Origin: CAZUGA01 sp964619885
GTDB lineage: Bacteria > Pseudomonadota > Gammaproteobacteria > Methylococcales > UBA1147
DNA: 35,343 nucleotides
Direction of reading: 5' to 3'
Assembly (NCBI GenBank): GCA_964619885.1
Contig: CAZUGA010000046.1
Location: 1 to 35,343, forward strand
The notes beneath the pieces are model-generated. The model saw nothing but the letters and a program-made list of their open reading frames with translations. It was not told where the DNA came from and did not search any database. Below are positions 24,602 to 34,029 of this stretch, piece by piece. A program made the translations under genes and the position numbers. Positions within the stretch are counted from its first letter, which is position 1. The number at the start of each line of letters is the position of its first letter.

Positions 24602-25471
24602 TTAAGATTGATAAATTAGCTGAAATAGCTCTTGAAATTCGGACTCAACTGTATCGATAATCGATTGAATGTTATCCGGTGTTACGGCTAAAAATTCGGT
24701 GGAGGGGTGGTTAAAAATAACCTGGATATCGACGTTTTCTGATCGAGAATCGAGTATCGTGGTCATGTAGTCGGATAAGGTGACAACAGCGATTTCCTGG
24801 GTATAGATATTTGCAGCCATCGGGCGATTATGGAATATGATCGTTTTGGTAATCAAGTTCGGTAAGCGCCATAACTTGCAAAGTTCGCCGCCCACGTCGA
24901 AACGATCAAAATTCATGACTTGTTGTTCGGCATCCTGCATCGTGATTTTGTTGGATTTTGCTAGGATTATGGCTTGATTTGCCAATTCAGGAATGCGAGA
25001 GTAAATAACGAGGTTGCCCAGATTGTGTAACAAACCGCATACGAAAATTGTCGAAGCATCGTTACACTGCGGATGATAAGAAGTCAGTGCTCGAGCATAC
25101 AGCGCACAGCGGATGCTTTTGCTCCAGAATTCGCGCATGGATGGTATTTCTGATGGTAACTTCGAAAATCGGTCTACGACGATTGTTGCCAGTACCAGAT
25201 TGCGGAGCTCTACATTACCTATAATTGCAATCGCTCGGGTTACAGATGTGACTTTAGAAGGAAAGCCGAATATAGCGCTGTTAACAATTTTCAATAAGCG
25301 GCTGGTCAAACCCGGGTCGTTTTCGATGATGCGACCCGCATCGTACGCGTTTTTGGTTGGATCATCCAATATCTCGCTAACTTGCAGAAAAATTTCGGGT
25401 GGAGAAACAATATCGATATTACCAGATAAAAGTTCCTGGACGCTGGTTAGCTTACTCGTTGTAGAATTCAT
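24602..25471 (-). CDS. HDOD-domain signalling protein
   Basis: 289 residues, almost all one HDOD domain: SPPEIFLQVSEILDDPTKNAYDAGRIIENDPGLTSRLLKIVNSAIFGF, with core motifs NDPGLTSRLLKIVNSA and VTSVTRAIAIIGNVELRNLVLA, followed by FVCGLLHNLGNLVI. As in other HDOD proteins the HD catalytic pair is not kept (HN here), so it is probably a regulatory, non-hydrolytic domain related to HD phosphohydrolases. There is no fused GGDEF, EAL or receiver domain. Its target is unknown. No obvious operon partner exists, as the transposase relic follows immediately. Confidence 0.88.
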   Translation of the reverse strand: MNSTTSKLTSVQELLSGNIDIVSPPEIFLQVSEILDDPTKNAYDAGRIIENDPGLTSRLLKIVNSAIFGFPSKVTSVTRAIAIIGNVELRNLVLATIVVDRFSKLPSEIPSMREFWSKSIRCALYARALTSYHPQCNDASTIFVCGLLHNLGNLVIYSRIPELANQAIILAKSNKITMQDAEQQVMNFDRFDVGGELCKLWRLPNLITKTIIFHNRPMAANIYTQEIAVVTLSDYMTTILDSRSENVDIQVIFNHPSTEFLAVTPDNIQSIIDTVESEFQELFQLIYQS

Positions 25472-25630
25472 TAATCCAAATAGATTTTGGCGCTAAGCCA
25501 ACATAAACCAATTATTAATTTGTGGCCGAATATTGCCTGAATCGAACGCTTTAAGAACAAGGTAAATAAGTTAGACTGCTTTGTCGCTGAATTGACTGAC
25601 AGTATTCGTTTAAATTACGAAACTGTAAGG

Positions 25631-25945
25631 TTATAGAATTGGTGGTATATCGTCTTTCCATTTACAATCAATAGGTGTTATTTCCATTGCGGGTTTGGAT
25701 TCTACGTATATTTTAAAATAATGGAAGCGAAAATCGAGAACAGAGTAGCGTTTTTCTATCTTTTTAACCCAAAATTTTATCGAATTGTGTTGAAGGTGTA
25801 AGACCTCAGTATAAATAACCGACACAGTTGGCGCGATATGGGTATTGGGGCTCATATTGGTTTGACGTCTTCGTTCAGCTTGTATTAAGCAGGTTTGTTC
25901 GAATATTTCTAAACAGATCATTATTTCCGTATTGCTGAATATCAA
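25631..25945 (-). CDS. Doubtful hypothetical protein
   Basis: A frame of 104 codons from a TTG, or about 96 from an internal ATG. It contains a charged patch QAERRRQTN and an aromatic-rich C-terminal half (FRFHYFKIYVESKPAMEI). I recognise no family and see no ribosome binding site. In this AT-rich stretch it may be a chance frame or a remnant; it is listed because nothing better explains the region. Confidence 0.25.
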   Translation of the reverse strand: MIFSNTEIMICLEIFEQTCLIQAERRRQTNMSPNTHIAPTVSVIYTEVLHLQHNSIKFWVKKIEKRYSVLDFRFHYFKIYVESKPAMEITPIDCKWKDDIPPIL

Positions 25946-26017
25946 ACAGTCACATCCAATTTTTCATGTGTAGCGTTAGTTCCATAGCTTTAGAATAGTT
26001 CTATACATTCCTATAGA

Positions 26018-26233
26018 TTACTTGTTTTCGTGCAATCCTTCCGCAGTTCTTATCAAGAATCGAAATACTTTTGTACGGGATTGGTCTTGATTGGATAGAT
26101 CGTGCTTAATCAACGAATTTGAACAAAAAATATTTGTAGCAATCCAAATCAATTTTGCGTGGATTTCTGTGACAACATTGCTTTCGGTCTCAAAGTAATA
26201 TCGAAATGTATTGGTTTTATTTGCCGAGATCAA
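26018..26233 (-). CDS. Doubtful small hypothetical protein
   Basis: A 71-codon frame with FRYYFETESNVVTEIHAKLIW followed by a short hydrophobic part and a charged tail (QDQSRTKVFRFLIR). There is no recognised family and no clear ribosome binding site. It points the same way as the doubtful frame downstream, and the two might be pieces of one former gene. Confidence 0.2.
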   Translation of the reverse strand: MISANKTNTFRYYFETESNVVTEIHAKLIWIATNIFCSNSLIKHDLSNQDQSRTKVFRFLIRTAEGLHENK

Positions 26234-26282
26234 CGCTGTGTATGGTCAATAGGACTGTTGAAAAATAAATTTTAGTAAAAAC

Positions 26283-28613
26283 ATGCCAAAGAAACAGACA
26301 GCTAGAAAAAGAAAACCTGCTAAACGCAAGCCTAAATCGAAATCCTCTATAGGTTTATTTTTAAAACGCTTTGTCCTTTGGTCGATCGCGGGTCTGTTTT
26401 TTTTATTGTTAACCTATGTGGGTTACCTTGATTATTCGGTCCGACATTTGTTCGAAGGAAAAAGGTGGGCGATCCCGGCGCGCGTTTATGCCAACCCGGT
26501 CGAATTGTACGCGGGGTCTAAGATAAGCTTGGCTGAATTCGATACACTCTTGAACCAACTGCGCTATCGCCTAGATAAGCGACTGTCTACCGAAGCGACT
26601 TACTATCGGTCTGGGCGTACCTATAAACTTAGAACTCGAAAATTTCAATTTTGGGATAAGTCGCAACCTGCACGATCAGTGCATCTGAAATTCGCGGCTG
26701 ATGGTTTGTCTAGTATTCGTGATATTGAATCATCCAAAAAAATTGCGATTCTGCGTATGGACCCAGCGCAAATCGGTAGTTTTTATCCTGCGCTGAAGGA
26801 GGATCGCATACTGGTCAAGTTGGATCACGTTCCCAAGAATTTGGTTGATGCCTTAATCGCCGTTGAAGACAGAATTTTCTATGAACACCACGGTATTTCG
26901 ATTAAGGGTATCGTGCGGGCGATGTTGGCCAATATCAAAGCTGGCAAATTTGTTCAAGGCGGTAGCACCATCACGCAGCAGCTGGTCAAAAATTTTTATT
27001 TGAGTTCTGAACGGTCTCTGTCGCGCAAAGTAAACGAAGCTATTATGGCTTTAATATTGGAAGCCCGCTATTCCAAGGAAGAAATATTAGAAGCCTACAT
27101 CAATGAAATTTTTCTTGGCCAGGAGGGCGCCCGAGCCATACACGGATTCGGTTTGGCCAGCCGGTATTATTTTGATCGTAGTTTGAAAGAATTGGAATTA
27201 CACCATTGCGCATTATTGGTTGCCTTGGTTAAAGGCGCGACCCAATATGATCCTCGGAGACATCCTCAACGCGCTATCCGACGTAGAAATTTGGTGCTGG
27301 ATACGATGTTGGAACAAGGTTATATATCGGAGAAGCAATTCCGCGATGCGAAGTTGAAAAAACTGGAGGTTAGTCAGCGTGGCCGTCGATCCACGTCGAA
27401 ATACCCCGCGTTTATGGATTTGGTACGCCGCCAACTGCAAAATCAATACCGGGATGAGGATCTGACATCAGAGGGCCTGCATATATTCACGACATTAGAT
27501 TTATCGGTTCAGCAGCGTTTAGAGGAAGCAGTTAAATCAACATTGAAGCAACTGGAGCGTCGTAAGAACGTCAACGATTTACAAACAGCGTCCGTTTTGA
27601 CACGTCGCGAGGGCGGCGAGATAGTTGGGTTGGTTGGGGGCCGCGATGCGCGATTTGCCGGGTTCAATCGCGCTTTGGATATTCAGCGGATGATCGGTTC
27701 GTTGGTCAAGCCTGCAGTTTATCTTACTGCATTGGAGAATTCTGAAAAATATACGATTACCTCCCCAATAGAAGATAGTTCTTTTCAGATGAAATCTGGT
27801 GGCAAGCTTTGGTCACCGAAAAATTTCGATCATAAGGAACACGGCGCGGTGCCATTACATCAGGCCCTGGCCAAATCGTACAATTTGGCAACTGTTAGAT
27901 TGGGTATGGATGTGGGTATTTCAAATACGGTCAAAACCTTGCGTAATTTGGGAGTGGACCGTCAGCTGAATCGTTACCCATCTCTGTTTCTTGGTGCAAT
28001 TGAACTATCGCCATTGGAAGTGACTCAGATGTATCAAACCTTGGCCGGCGATGGTTTCCGAACTCCGTTGCGTTCAATTCAATCGGTTATTGCAAGTGAC
28101 GGTACGCCACTGCAGCGTTATCCACTAACGGTCAGGCAAACGGTTGATCCGGCTGCCGTATACATCTTAAATACGATATTGCAACAAGTTATGTTGGTAG
28201 GTACCGGCCGTTCTGCATACGCGACATTACCCAAACAACTCAAGGTTGCGGGGAAGACCGGGACAACGAACAAGCTCAGAGATAGTTGGTTTGCCGGTTT
28301 TAGTGGGGATTTTCTTGGTGTAGTCTGGGTTGGTCGAGACGACAATCGTTCTACTGGTCTGACCGGAAGCAGCGGAGCGCTGAAAATTTGGGCAAACACG
28401 ATGAAGAATATTAGCAAGCAACCGGTAGACCTGATTCCACCTGACACTATAGAATGGGCTTGGGTAGATAAAGCTAATGGTTTACGGGCGAACGATTTGT
28501 GTGATGATATTACGGAATATCCTTACATAGTTGGTTCAGCGCCTTTAGATAAATCTCCCTGCATGGTTCGTCCTGATGAGAAGGTTGATGATTGGTTCGA
28601 TGCTTGGTTTTAG
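26283..28613 (+). CDS. mrcB: Bifunctional penicillin-binding protein 1B
   Basis: 776 residues. A very basic cytoplasmic tail (1-30), one membrane helix (about 35-55), then a UB2H-like domain (about 60-150), the feature that separates PBP1B from PBP1A. The GT51 glycosyltransferase domain contains EDRIFYEHHG with catalytic Glu 195, GGSTITQQLVKN and LEAYINEIFLG. The transpeptidase domain has SLVK (Ser 473, Lys 476), SYN and KTGTT (Lys 658). All catalytic motifs are present. It polymerises lipid II and cross-links the glycan strands in the periplasm. The TPR lipoprotein gene that follows is probably its activator. Confidence 0.95.
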   Translation: MPKKQTARKRKPAKRKPKSKSSIGLFLKRFVLWSIAGLFFLLLTYVGYLDYSVRHLFEGKRWAIPARVYANPVELYAGSKISLAEFDTLLNQLRYRLDKRLSTEATYYRSGRTYKLRTRKFQFWDKSQPARSVHLKFAADGLSSIRDIESSKKIAILRMDPAQIGSFYPALKEDRILVKLDHVPKNLVDALIAVEDRIFYEHHGISIKGIVRAMLANIKAGKFVQGGSTITQQLVKNFYLSSERSLSRKVNEAIMALILEARYSKEEILEAYINEIFLGQEGARAIHGFGLASRYYFDRSLKELELHHCALLVALVKGATQYDPRRHPQRAIRRRNLVLDTMLEQGYISEKQFRDAKLKKLEVSQRGRRSTSKYPAFMDLVRRQLQNQYRDEDLTSEGLHIFTTLDLSVQQRLEEAVKSTLKQLERRKNVNDLQTASVLTRREGGEIVGLVGGRDARFAGFNRALDIQRMIGSLVKPAVYLTALENSEKYTITSPIEDSSFQMKSGGKLWSPKNFDHKEHGAVPLHQALAKSYNLATVRLGMDVGISNTVKTLRNLGVDRQLNRYPSLFLGAIELSPLEVTQMYQTLAGDGFRTPLRSIQSVIASDGTPLQRYPLTVRQTVDPAAVYILNTILQQVMLVGTGRSAYATLPKQLKVAGKTGTTNKLRDSWFAGFSGDFLGVVWVGRDDNRSTGLTGSSGALKIWANTMKNISKQPVDLIPPDTIEWAWVDKANGLRANDLCDDITEYPYIVGSAPLDKSPCMVRPDEKVDDWFDAWF

Positions 28614-28798
28614 GGGTTAATTTATTGAACGCGGCGTCGTTGGTATCAGTCCCTGGTGGGGAAGTAGTCTCCCTATATGAATGTTTGGCTACATTGCGTT
28701 TGGGCTTTCTCAGCATGCGATAAATTGCAGGTCGGATAGCACGCAGTCTATTCGGGAAAAGCGCGGCCAAAAAAATTTTAGAACGATTAAAAGATCGA

Positions 28799-29317
28799 AT
28801 GACTTATACAAGAATTCTTATCTGGGTAACTGCGTTAATAGTGTTGGGTGCCTGTTCTGAACGTAGATATTCCTATCAACCACCGCCACGCCCCATTGTT
28901 GTGGAACCTCCTCCCGCCCAAGTTAAACCGTTGCCGCCGACAGATGTTTATGTACCCAAGCCGCCTTCTCCGGAAAAACAAAAGCCAATCACTAAGGCGC
29001 TTTCTCCGGCCGTAATCGCATTGATGGACGAAGCCGAAAGTCTCCGGCAGGTCGGCAATCTCGATTCTGCTGTTGCTACGATTGAACGAGCCGTACGGAT
29101 TCAGCCTAGGAACGCACAACTTTGGCATCAACTGGCCGTTTTGCGCATGCAGCAAGATAAACCTAGATTGGCTTTAGATTTAGCAAAGAAATCCAATTCC
29201 TTGGTCGGTAGCGATCACCAACTAATGAGAGAAAATTGGTTATTGATCTCGAAGGCAAAACGGATGTTGGGAGATGATTCTGGAGCAGAAAGCGCATTAT
29301 TTGAGGCGGATAGTTGA
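28799..29317 (+). CDS. TPR lipoprotein, probable PBP1B activator of the LpoP type
   Basis: 172 residues. The lipobox IVLGAC (Cys 19) predicts an outer-membrane lipoprotein. A long Pro-rich linker (about 25-65, PPPRPIVVEPPPAQVKPLPP) could span the periplasm. TPR-like helices follow (about 70-165: ALMDEAESLRQVGNLDSAVATIERAVRIQPRNAQ and then LWHQLAVLRMQQDKPRLALDL). In Pseudomonas, LpoP is an outer-membrane TPR lipoprotein that activates PBP1b and is encoded next to its gene. Position directly after mrcB (186 bp) and the same architecture support that role. It is not related by sequence to E. coli LpoB, so I leave the symbol open. Confidence 0.75.
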   Translation: MTYTRILIWVTALIVLGACSERRYSYQPPPRPIVVEPPPAQVKPLPPTDVYVPKPPSPEKQKPITKALSPAVIALMDEAESLRQVGNLDSAVATIERAVRIQPRNAQLWHQLAVLRMQQDKPRLALDLAKKSNSLVGSDHQLMRENWLLISKAKRMLGDDSGAESALFEADS

Positions 29318-29433
29318 TTGCATACAAGCCTAAACTTCAAATTCAACTTTTCGGATCGATCATGATGCAACGTCACGAAATTGGGCGACCGATTCCACAG
29401 ACACATTGCAGTATTTCTGCAAAAGGCAAATAA

Positions 29434-29928
29434 ATGCCGGTCTATTCGGTTGACAAGTTGATTGGACAGGCCCGTAAGCTAGCAGCAGATTATCGTGAAT
29501 CGACCGGTAAGACGCTACCTGGTGTGAGCAATGAAATTGCCGAACATGATGCCTCAGTGCTATTGAAATTGGAACTTTGTGCTGATCGGAGTCAAGGTTT
29601 TGATGCGTTGGACCAGTACGGGAAGCGAGTGCAAATAAAGGGGCGGACTATATTCGACGAATCTAAATCGGGGCAACGCATTGGTCAGATTAAGCTTAAT
29701 CAGGATTGGGACTGTGTGGTGTTGGTTCTGCTTGATGAACGCTATGAACCGTTCGAAATTTATCAAGCCGATCGTGACGAATTATTGGAATACATTGATC
29801 GGGCTAGCCAGCCACAGAAAAAGCGCGGAGCATTATCTGTTGCAAGGTTTCGAATAATTGGTAAGCGGGTGTGGACTCGTGAGAACGATGAAGAAGGTGA
29901 TATCTGGGATAACCGCCTGGATGGTTGA
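29434..29928 (+). CDS. Conserved-looking protein with a possible PD-(D/E)XK-like core
   Basis: 164 residues, soluble, no signal peptide. AAAGG lies about 7 nt before the ATG. The centre reads VLLKLELCADRSQGFDALDQ then KRVQIKGRT and IGQIKLNQDWDCVVLVLLDE. A D...(Q)xK arrangement on adjacent strands followed by a hydrophobic strand is typical of restriction-endonuclease-like folds, but similar patterns occur by chance. C-terminal part: EIYQADRDELLEYID then a basic segment. The gene sits between the lipoprotein and yoaA in the same direction. I know no function for it; DNA-related activity is a guess. Confidence 0.6.
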   Translation: MPVYSVDKLIGQARKLAADYRESTGKTLPGVSNEIAEHDASVLLKLELCADRSQGFDALDQYGKRVQIKGRTIFDESKSGQRIGQIKLNQDWDCVVLVLLDERYEPFEIYQADRDELLEYIDRASQPQKKRGALSVARFRIIGKRVWTRENDEEGDIWDNRLDG

Positions 29929-30011
29929 ATTTAGTTGTTATTGAGTTTATTTTGAGATCGCGATCCTTGCCTAAGACAACATGATTGATCGTTCTGTGTA
30001 TTGCCCTTGTT

Positions 30012-31940
30012 GTGACCAAACTAGCTGATATATTCGCTGCCGGCGGGCAATTGTCTACCAGGATTTCCGGCTATAAACCACGCCCTGAGCAGTTAGAAAT
30101 GGCCGAGTCCATTGCCAGCGCTATTCGTGACAAACATCATTTTGTTGCCGAAGCCGGTACCGGAACGGGCAAAACTTTTGCTTATCTGATTCCAGCGATC
30201 CTATCGGGCCAAAGGATAATTGTCTCTACCGGTACCAAGAATTTACAAGACCAGTTATATAATAAAGATATTCCAGTACTTCGGTCGGTGTTATCGGTCC
30301 CATTTCAGGCGGCGTTACTAAAGGGGCGTGCCAATTATTTATGTCGTTACCGGATGGAAAGTGCTATGGAAACGGATAGCGGATTTTCCCGGTCCGATGC
30401 CGCTGATATAAATCGAATTTATCAATGGGCTGGCAAAACTCGGATCGGGGATATTGCTGAAGTTTCCAGTGTACCAGAGACATCCTTGGTGTGGTCGCAG
30501 GTTACGTCAACGGCGGATAATTGTTTGGGACAGGAATGCCCCGAATACGACGAGTGTTTTTTGGTAAAGAGCCGGCGAAAAGCTCAGGATGCTGAATTGT
30601 TGGTTGTAAACCATCACCTGTTATGCGCAGATTGGGCGTTGCGCGACGATGGGTTTGGCGAGTTGTTACCCAATGCTGATGTGATTATAGTTGATGAGGC
30701 GCATCAACTATACGAAACGGCTTCACGTTTTTTGGGGCTTAGCGTTAGCGCCAGACAAATTATCGAGCTTGGCCGGGACGTGGTTGCTGAGCAGGTCAAA
30801 GATGCGGGCGATATGCCTGCTTTGCGGTCTGCCGCTGATGGGTTGGAGAAAACCGTGTTGGATCTTCGGCTCGACTTTGGTCAACCTATTCGACGAGGTT
30901 CTTGGCAGGAGTTAGCGCACAATCAAAAAGTTTTGTCAGGCTTGCAAAAATTACAAAGCCAGTTAAAGAAGTTAGATAAGTTGTTAGAGTCCGCTGCAGA
31001 GCGCAGTAAGGGTTTGGACGCCTGTTGGCACCGTTGCAGTGAAATGTCTGCCCGCTTGAGTTTACTTATTCAAGAAGACGATGGCCAGTGGATCCGATGG
31101 TTCGAAACCCACAAACGGACCTTCACACTAAGCCGCACGCCGTTCGAAATTGCCGATGAATTTCAACATTTGATACATGAACGCAAAGCAACGTGGATTT
31201 ATACCTCGGCAACATTGACTGTGGCGAATCGTTTTGAGCATTTCACCTCAACTTTGGGCTTAAACGATACCGAAGTACGATCGTGGGGCAGTCCCTTTGA
31301 CTATTCGTCGAAATCGGTTTTTTACCATCCACGGAATTTACCTGATCCCGCTTCTCCAGATTATATTAGAAATGTTGCCGAAACCGCGATCCCAGTAATT
31401 AATGCTAGTCGAGGCCGGACCTTTTTCTTGTTTACCAGCCACAGAGCGTTGCGCCAAACTGCAGAAATACTTCGGGACAAATTGGATTATCCGTTACTTG
31501 TTCAAGGCGCTCAACCCAAGTCTGTATTGATCGATAAATTCAAATCGCATGGCAATTCTGTGTTATTGGGGACCGCGAGTTTTTGGGAAGGCGTGGACGT
31601 TCGAGGAGGTGCTTTGTCATGCGTCATTATAGACAAGCTACCGTTTGCATCTCCTGGAGATCCGGTTATGAAGGCCCGTTTGGAAAGTCTGCGCAAGCGT
31701 GGTGAGAATCCTTTTAAGAGCTTCCAAATACCAATGGCGGTGATTGCGTTGAAGCAAGGGGTTGGGCGTTTGATACGTGATGAAAATGATCGCGGTGTAT
31801 TTATGTTGTGCGACCCACGATTATTAAAGCGTTCTTATGGACGGACCTTTTTGGAAAGTTTACCGGCGATGCGCCGTACCCGAGATATAGAGGAAGTGCA
31901 ATCATTTTTTGATGTAGAGTACGGGGTTAAAGTGGAGTGA
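30012..31940 (+). CDS. yoaA: DinG-family 5'-3' DNA helicase YoaA
   Basis: About 642 residues from GTG 30012, where the sequence (MTKLADIFAAGGQLS) matches the family start; a TTG at 29985 is the upstream limit. XPD/DinG-like superfamily 2 helicase: ISGYKPRPEQLEMAESI, Walker A EAGTGTGKT, IIVSTGTKNLQDQLY, and Walker B VDEAHQL. Iron-sulfur cluster ligands are the Cys in ANYLCRYR and the three in NCLGQECPEYDECF. Motif V/VI: SFWEGVDVRG and GVGRLIRDENDRG. E. coli YoaA acts in replication-fork repair with HolC. The stop overlaps the tsaB start by 4 nt, and this gene order is the same in E. coli. Confidence 0.95.
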   Translation: MTKLADIFAAGGQLSTRISGYKPRPEQLEMAESIASAIRDKHHFVAEAGTGTGKTFAYLIPAILSGQRIIVSTGTKNLQDQLYNKDIPVLRSVLSVPFQAALLKGRANYLCRYRMESAMETDSGFSRSDAADINRIYQWAGKTRIGDIAEVSSVPETSLVWSQVTSTADNCLGQECPEYDECFLVKSRRKAQDAELLVVNHHLLCADWALRDDGFGELLPNADVIIVDEAHQLYETASRFLGLSVSARQIIELGRDVVAEQVKDAGDMPALRSAADGLEKTVLDLRLDFGQPIRRGSWQELAHNQKVLSGLQKLQSQLKKLDKLLESAAERSKGLDACWHRCSEMSARLSLLIQEDDGQWIRWFETHKRTFTLSRTPFEIADEFQHLIHERKATWIYTSATLTVANRFEHFTSTLGLNDTEVRSWGSPFDYSSKSVFYHPRNLPDPASPDYIRNVAETAIPVINASRGRTFFLFTSHRALRQTAEILRDKLDYPLLVQGAQPKSVLIDKFKSHGNSVLLGTASFWEGVDVRGGALSCVIIDKLPFASPGDPVMKARLESLRKRGENPFKSFQIPMAVIALKQGVGRLIRDENDRGVFMLCDPRLLKRSYGRTFLESLPAMRRTRDIEEVQSFFDVEYGVKVE

Positions 31941-32629
31941 AAATTCTAGCAATTGAAACGGCTACCGAAGCATGTTCAGCGGCGTTGTCGATTGGTGGTG
32001 ATATTGTCGAAAAATATCAATTAGCCCCGCGACAGCATACGAAATTGATTTTACCAATGATGGATGATTTGTTGAATCAGGCCGGTATTTCTTTGAGTCA
32101 ACTCGACGCTTTGGCTTTTGGGCGAGGGCCGGGGGCATTTACCGGCGTGCGCATCGCCGCGGCTGTTATCCAAGGTGCTGCCTTCGGTGCAAATCTTCCG
32201 GTGGTACCGGTTTCTACGCTGGCCGCATTGGCACAACAAGGTTTGGATGAATGTGATGATCCACTTGCTTTTACTGCTTTAGATGCCCGGATGGATGAAG
32301 TGTATTGGGGCGTATTTCAGCGCGATGAAGCTGGGTTGGCGGAATCTATGATTAATGAAAAGGTAGTCGCGGCTGGCGAAGTGGAACTCCCACAAGAGCG
32401 CGCGGGATGTGGTATCGGTTTGGGTATGGGATGGCAAAGGTACGACGATGACCTATGCCGACGCTCGGGTACGCGAATTAGCCGCATCGAATCTCAGCGT
32501 TATCCCAAAGCTGCTGAAGTCGCACGTTTGGCGGTCAAGGCTTTCGAATTGAACCAAGCCGTTCCGGCAGAACAAGCCCTCCCAGTTTATCTACGCGATA
32601 ATGTTGCGAAAAAAAAATCTGAACGGTGA
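31937..32629 (+). CDS. tsaB: tRNA t6A37 synthesis protein TsaB
   Basis: 230 residues, the usual length. Starts at GTG 31937, whose GTGA overlaps the yoaA stop; GGAG just upstream serves as ribosome binding site. N-terminal MKILAIETATEACSAAL and GRGPGAFTGVRIAAAVIQG are diagnostic of TsaB. It is an ASKHA-fold protein without catalysis of its own, and it supports TsaD and TsaE in making threonylcarbamoyl-adenosine at tRNA position 37. The C-terminus ends with YPKAAEVARLAVKAFE and LPVYLRDNVAKK, also typical. Expression is probably tied to yoaA by translational coupling. Confidence 0.95.
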   Translation: MKILAIETATEACSAALSIGGDIVEKYQLAPRQHTKLILPMMDDLLNQAGISLSQLDALAFGRGPGAFTGVRIAAAVIQGAAFGANLPVVPVSTLAALAQQGLDECDDPLAFTALDARMDEVYWGVFQRDEAGLAESMINEKVVAAGEVELPQERAGCGIGLGMGWQRYDDDLCRRSGTRISRIESQRYPKAAEVARLAVKAFELNQAVPAEQALPVYLRDNVAKKKSER

Positions 32630-32857
32630 GGTTTGGTCAGTCTATTTTGAATTAAGAATTCGCAAATCCAAAACAATTGTAAAGTTCCTGGATGTTGATG
32701 GCGTGTGTGAATAACTCTTTAGTGTTTAGGTTGGAAAGCGCTACATGGGGATGAAATTTTACTCAGATTTATGTTCCTCTTCAGGGAACGGTCGCACATC
32801 ATTAGGTCAATATTTGTTCGTCGAATTATTCGAAGAAATTGTCGGCTAATTACATTT

Positions 32858-34003
32858 TTAGCGATAGAGTTTCTTCAATTTACCCTTCATATCGCTTAAG
32901 TGACTTCTAATGTCAGTCTGCAGATATAGATAACGTCCGCGATGGGTACGATTGAATATCATGCTGGTAAACATAGGCGTCGAGTGAGTTCCATAATCTT
33001 GTTTATATGACGGTGCAATTCCCTTCATGAAATCGTATTCTTTTGTACCGGCATTGATGCAGTCTTGGATTGCCAATGAATGGGCAATCAGCCCGGGCCG
33101 ATACTTCGCGTATGAAGCCATGTCAAAACCACTTTGGTAGTAGAGCTCTTTTTGTTTGAATTTTAAGTTATACAGAACGCCAATCAATTCATCATTGATT
33201 TGATAAGTCCTCAAACACAATATTTCTTGGATTGCGAAAAGTTTGGTAACTGCATTGTGAAATTCGCTAAAAATGTCGCTAGCGAAAGCGCCCGGTAGGC
33301 CTTTGCGTTTCCATTGTTCCGTGTGCAAATGGCTGAGTGAATTTAACGTTATTCTACGATCCTGATCCTGTTTCGTGGTATTGGTAATCAGTTTCCCGCA
33401 TTGTGAGATTTTCCGTCTAGAAGACAAAATTTTGTTTTTTACGGATGGTCTAATCGAAGATAGATATTGTTCCCAGGTATTTGGTAGGGAGATACTGAAG
33501 CGCTGTCCAGTCTCTGCCGAAAGGTGACGGAATCCATATCGTTGAATAACAGGTATTAAGAATTTAATGAATACCGAATTTTCGAGGACGTTCTCAACTA
33601 TTAACTGCTCCCATTTTGTAGACGAATTTAGCAATGTCTCCAGAACAGCTTCGCAAACTTCGGCTTCACTGTCAGCTAATGCCAGAATATCTAAATATTC
33701 ACTGGCGACCTCAATTTCCTCTGACTCTCCGGTTCCGATAAATCTTATTTGAGTAAATCGATTTAGTTTGGTTTGCAATTTAGAGAAGAAGAATGGCGCG
33801 GCTCCGATTAGACAATCATTGTCATCAAAGACCAGTATTATATAGAGCGAATCGGTAATGCCTCCGTAGTAATCTAACCACGTAGCTAACCATTCCCATC
33901 TTGACGAGAAAGACCCACTGACCGATCGATCGACAAGTTCATTCCATTCCGTATCTAGCTTCAGAAATTCTTCACGACTGGTAATTACACGACAAAAGGT
34001 CAC
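32858..34003 (-). CDS. GNAT-type acyltransferase of the CelD/FemAB-like group
   Basis: 381 residues from a GTG. The N-terminal fold shows SGSFSSRWEWLATWLDYYGG and LIGAAPFFFSK; the C-terminal fold has QKELYYQSGFDMASYAKYRPGLIAH then KEYDFMKGIAPSYKQDYG. This is the Acetyltransf_6 pattern seen in CelD/BcsL-like proteins of exopolysaccharide loci and related to FemAB peptidyl transferases. It is cytoplasmic, with no membrane segment. It starts 26 nt after the hexapeptide acyltransferase gene and is probably co-transcribed with it. The acceptor is likely a sugar or an amino acid of a surface polymer; this is inference. Confidence 0.75.
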   Translation of the reverse strand: MTFCRVITSREEFLKLDTEWNELVDRSVSGSFSSRWEWLATWLDYYGGITDSLYIILVFDDNDCLIGAAPFFFSKLQTKLNRFTQIRFIGTGESEEIEVASEYLDILALADSEAEVCEAVLETLLNSSTKWEQLIVENVLENSVFIKFLIPVIQRYGFRHLSAETGQRFSISLPNTWEQYLSSIRPSVKNKILSSRRKISQCGKLITNTTKQDQDRRITLNSLSHLHTEQWKRKGLPGAFASDIFSEFHNAVTKLFAIQEILCLRTYQINDELIGVLYNLKFKQKELYYQSGFDMASYAKYRPGLIAHSLAIQDCINAGTKEYDFMKGIAPSYKQDYGTHSTPMFTSMIFNRTHRGRYLYLQTDIRSHLSDMKGKLKKLYR

Positions 34004-34029
34004 AATCAGAGAATCGTCTTGAATTAAAA

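Larger units (their letters stand above)
25472..26282. other. AT-rich 811-bp gap between the HDOD gene and mrcB
   Basis: No recognisable gene family is seen. Two minus-strand frames are open long enough to list as doubtful genes (25631-25945 and 26018-26233). The region must include the mrcB promoter; the last 50 bases before the mrcB ATG are AT-rich without a strong Shine-Dalgarno site. Confidence 0.4.

Noticed and set aside
28510..28770. Minus-strand frame over the 3' end of mrcB
   Set aside because: It overlaps the mrcB end and the gap before the lipoprotein, with low-complexity polar sequence and no ribosome binding site.
29985..30011. TTG at 29985 as the yoaA start
   Set aside because: The added nine residues are hydrophobic and unlike YoaA; GTG 30012 begins the family-like sequence.
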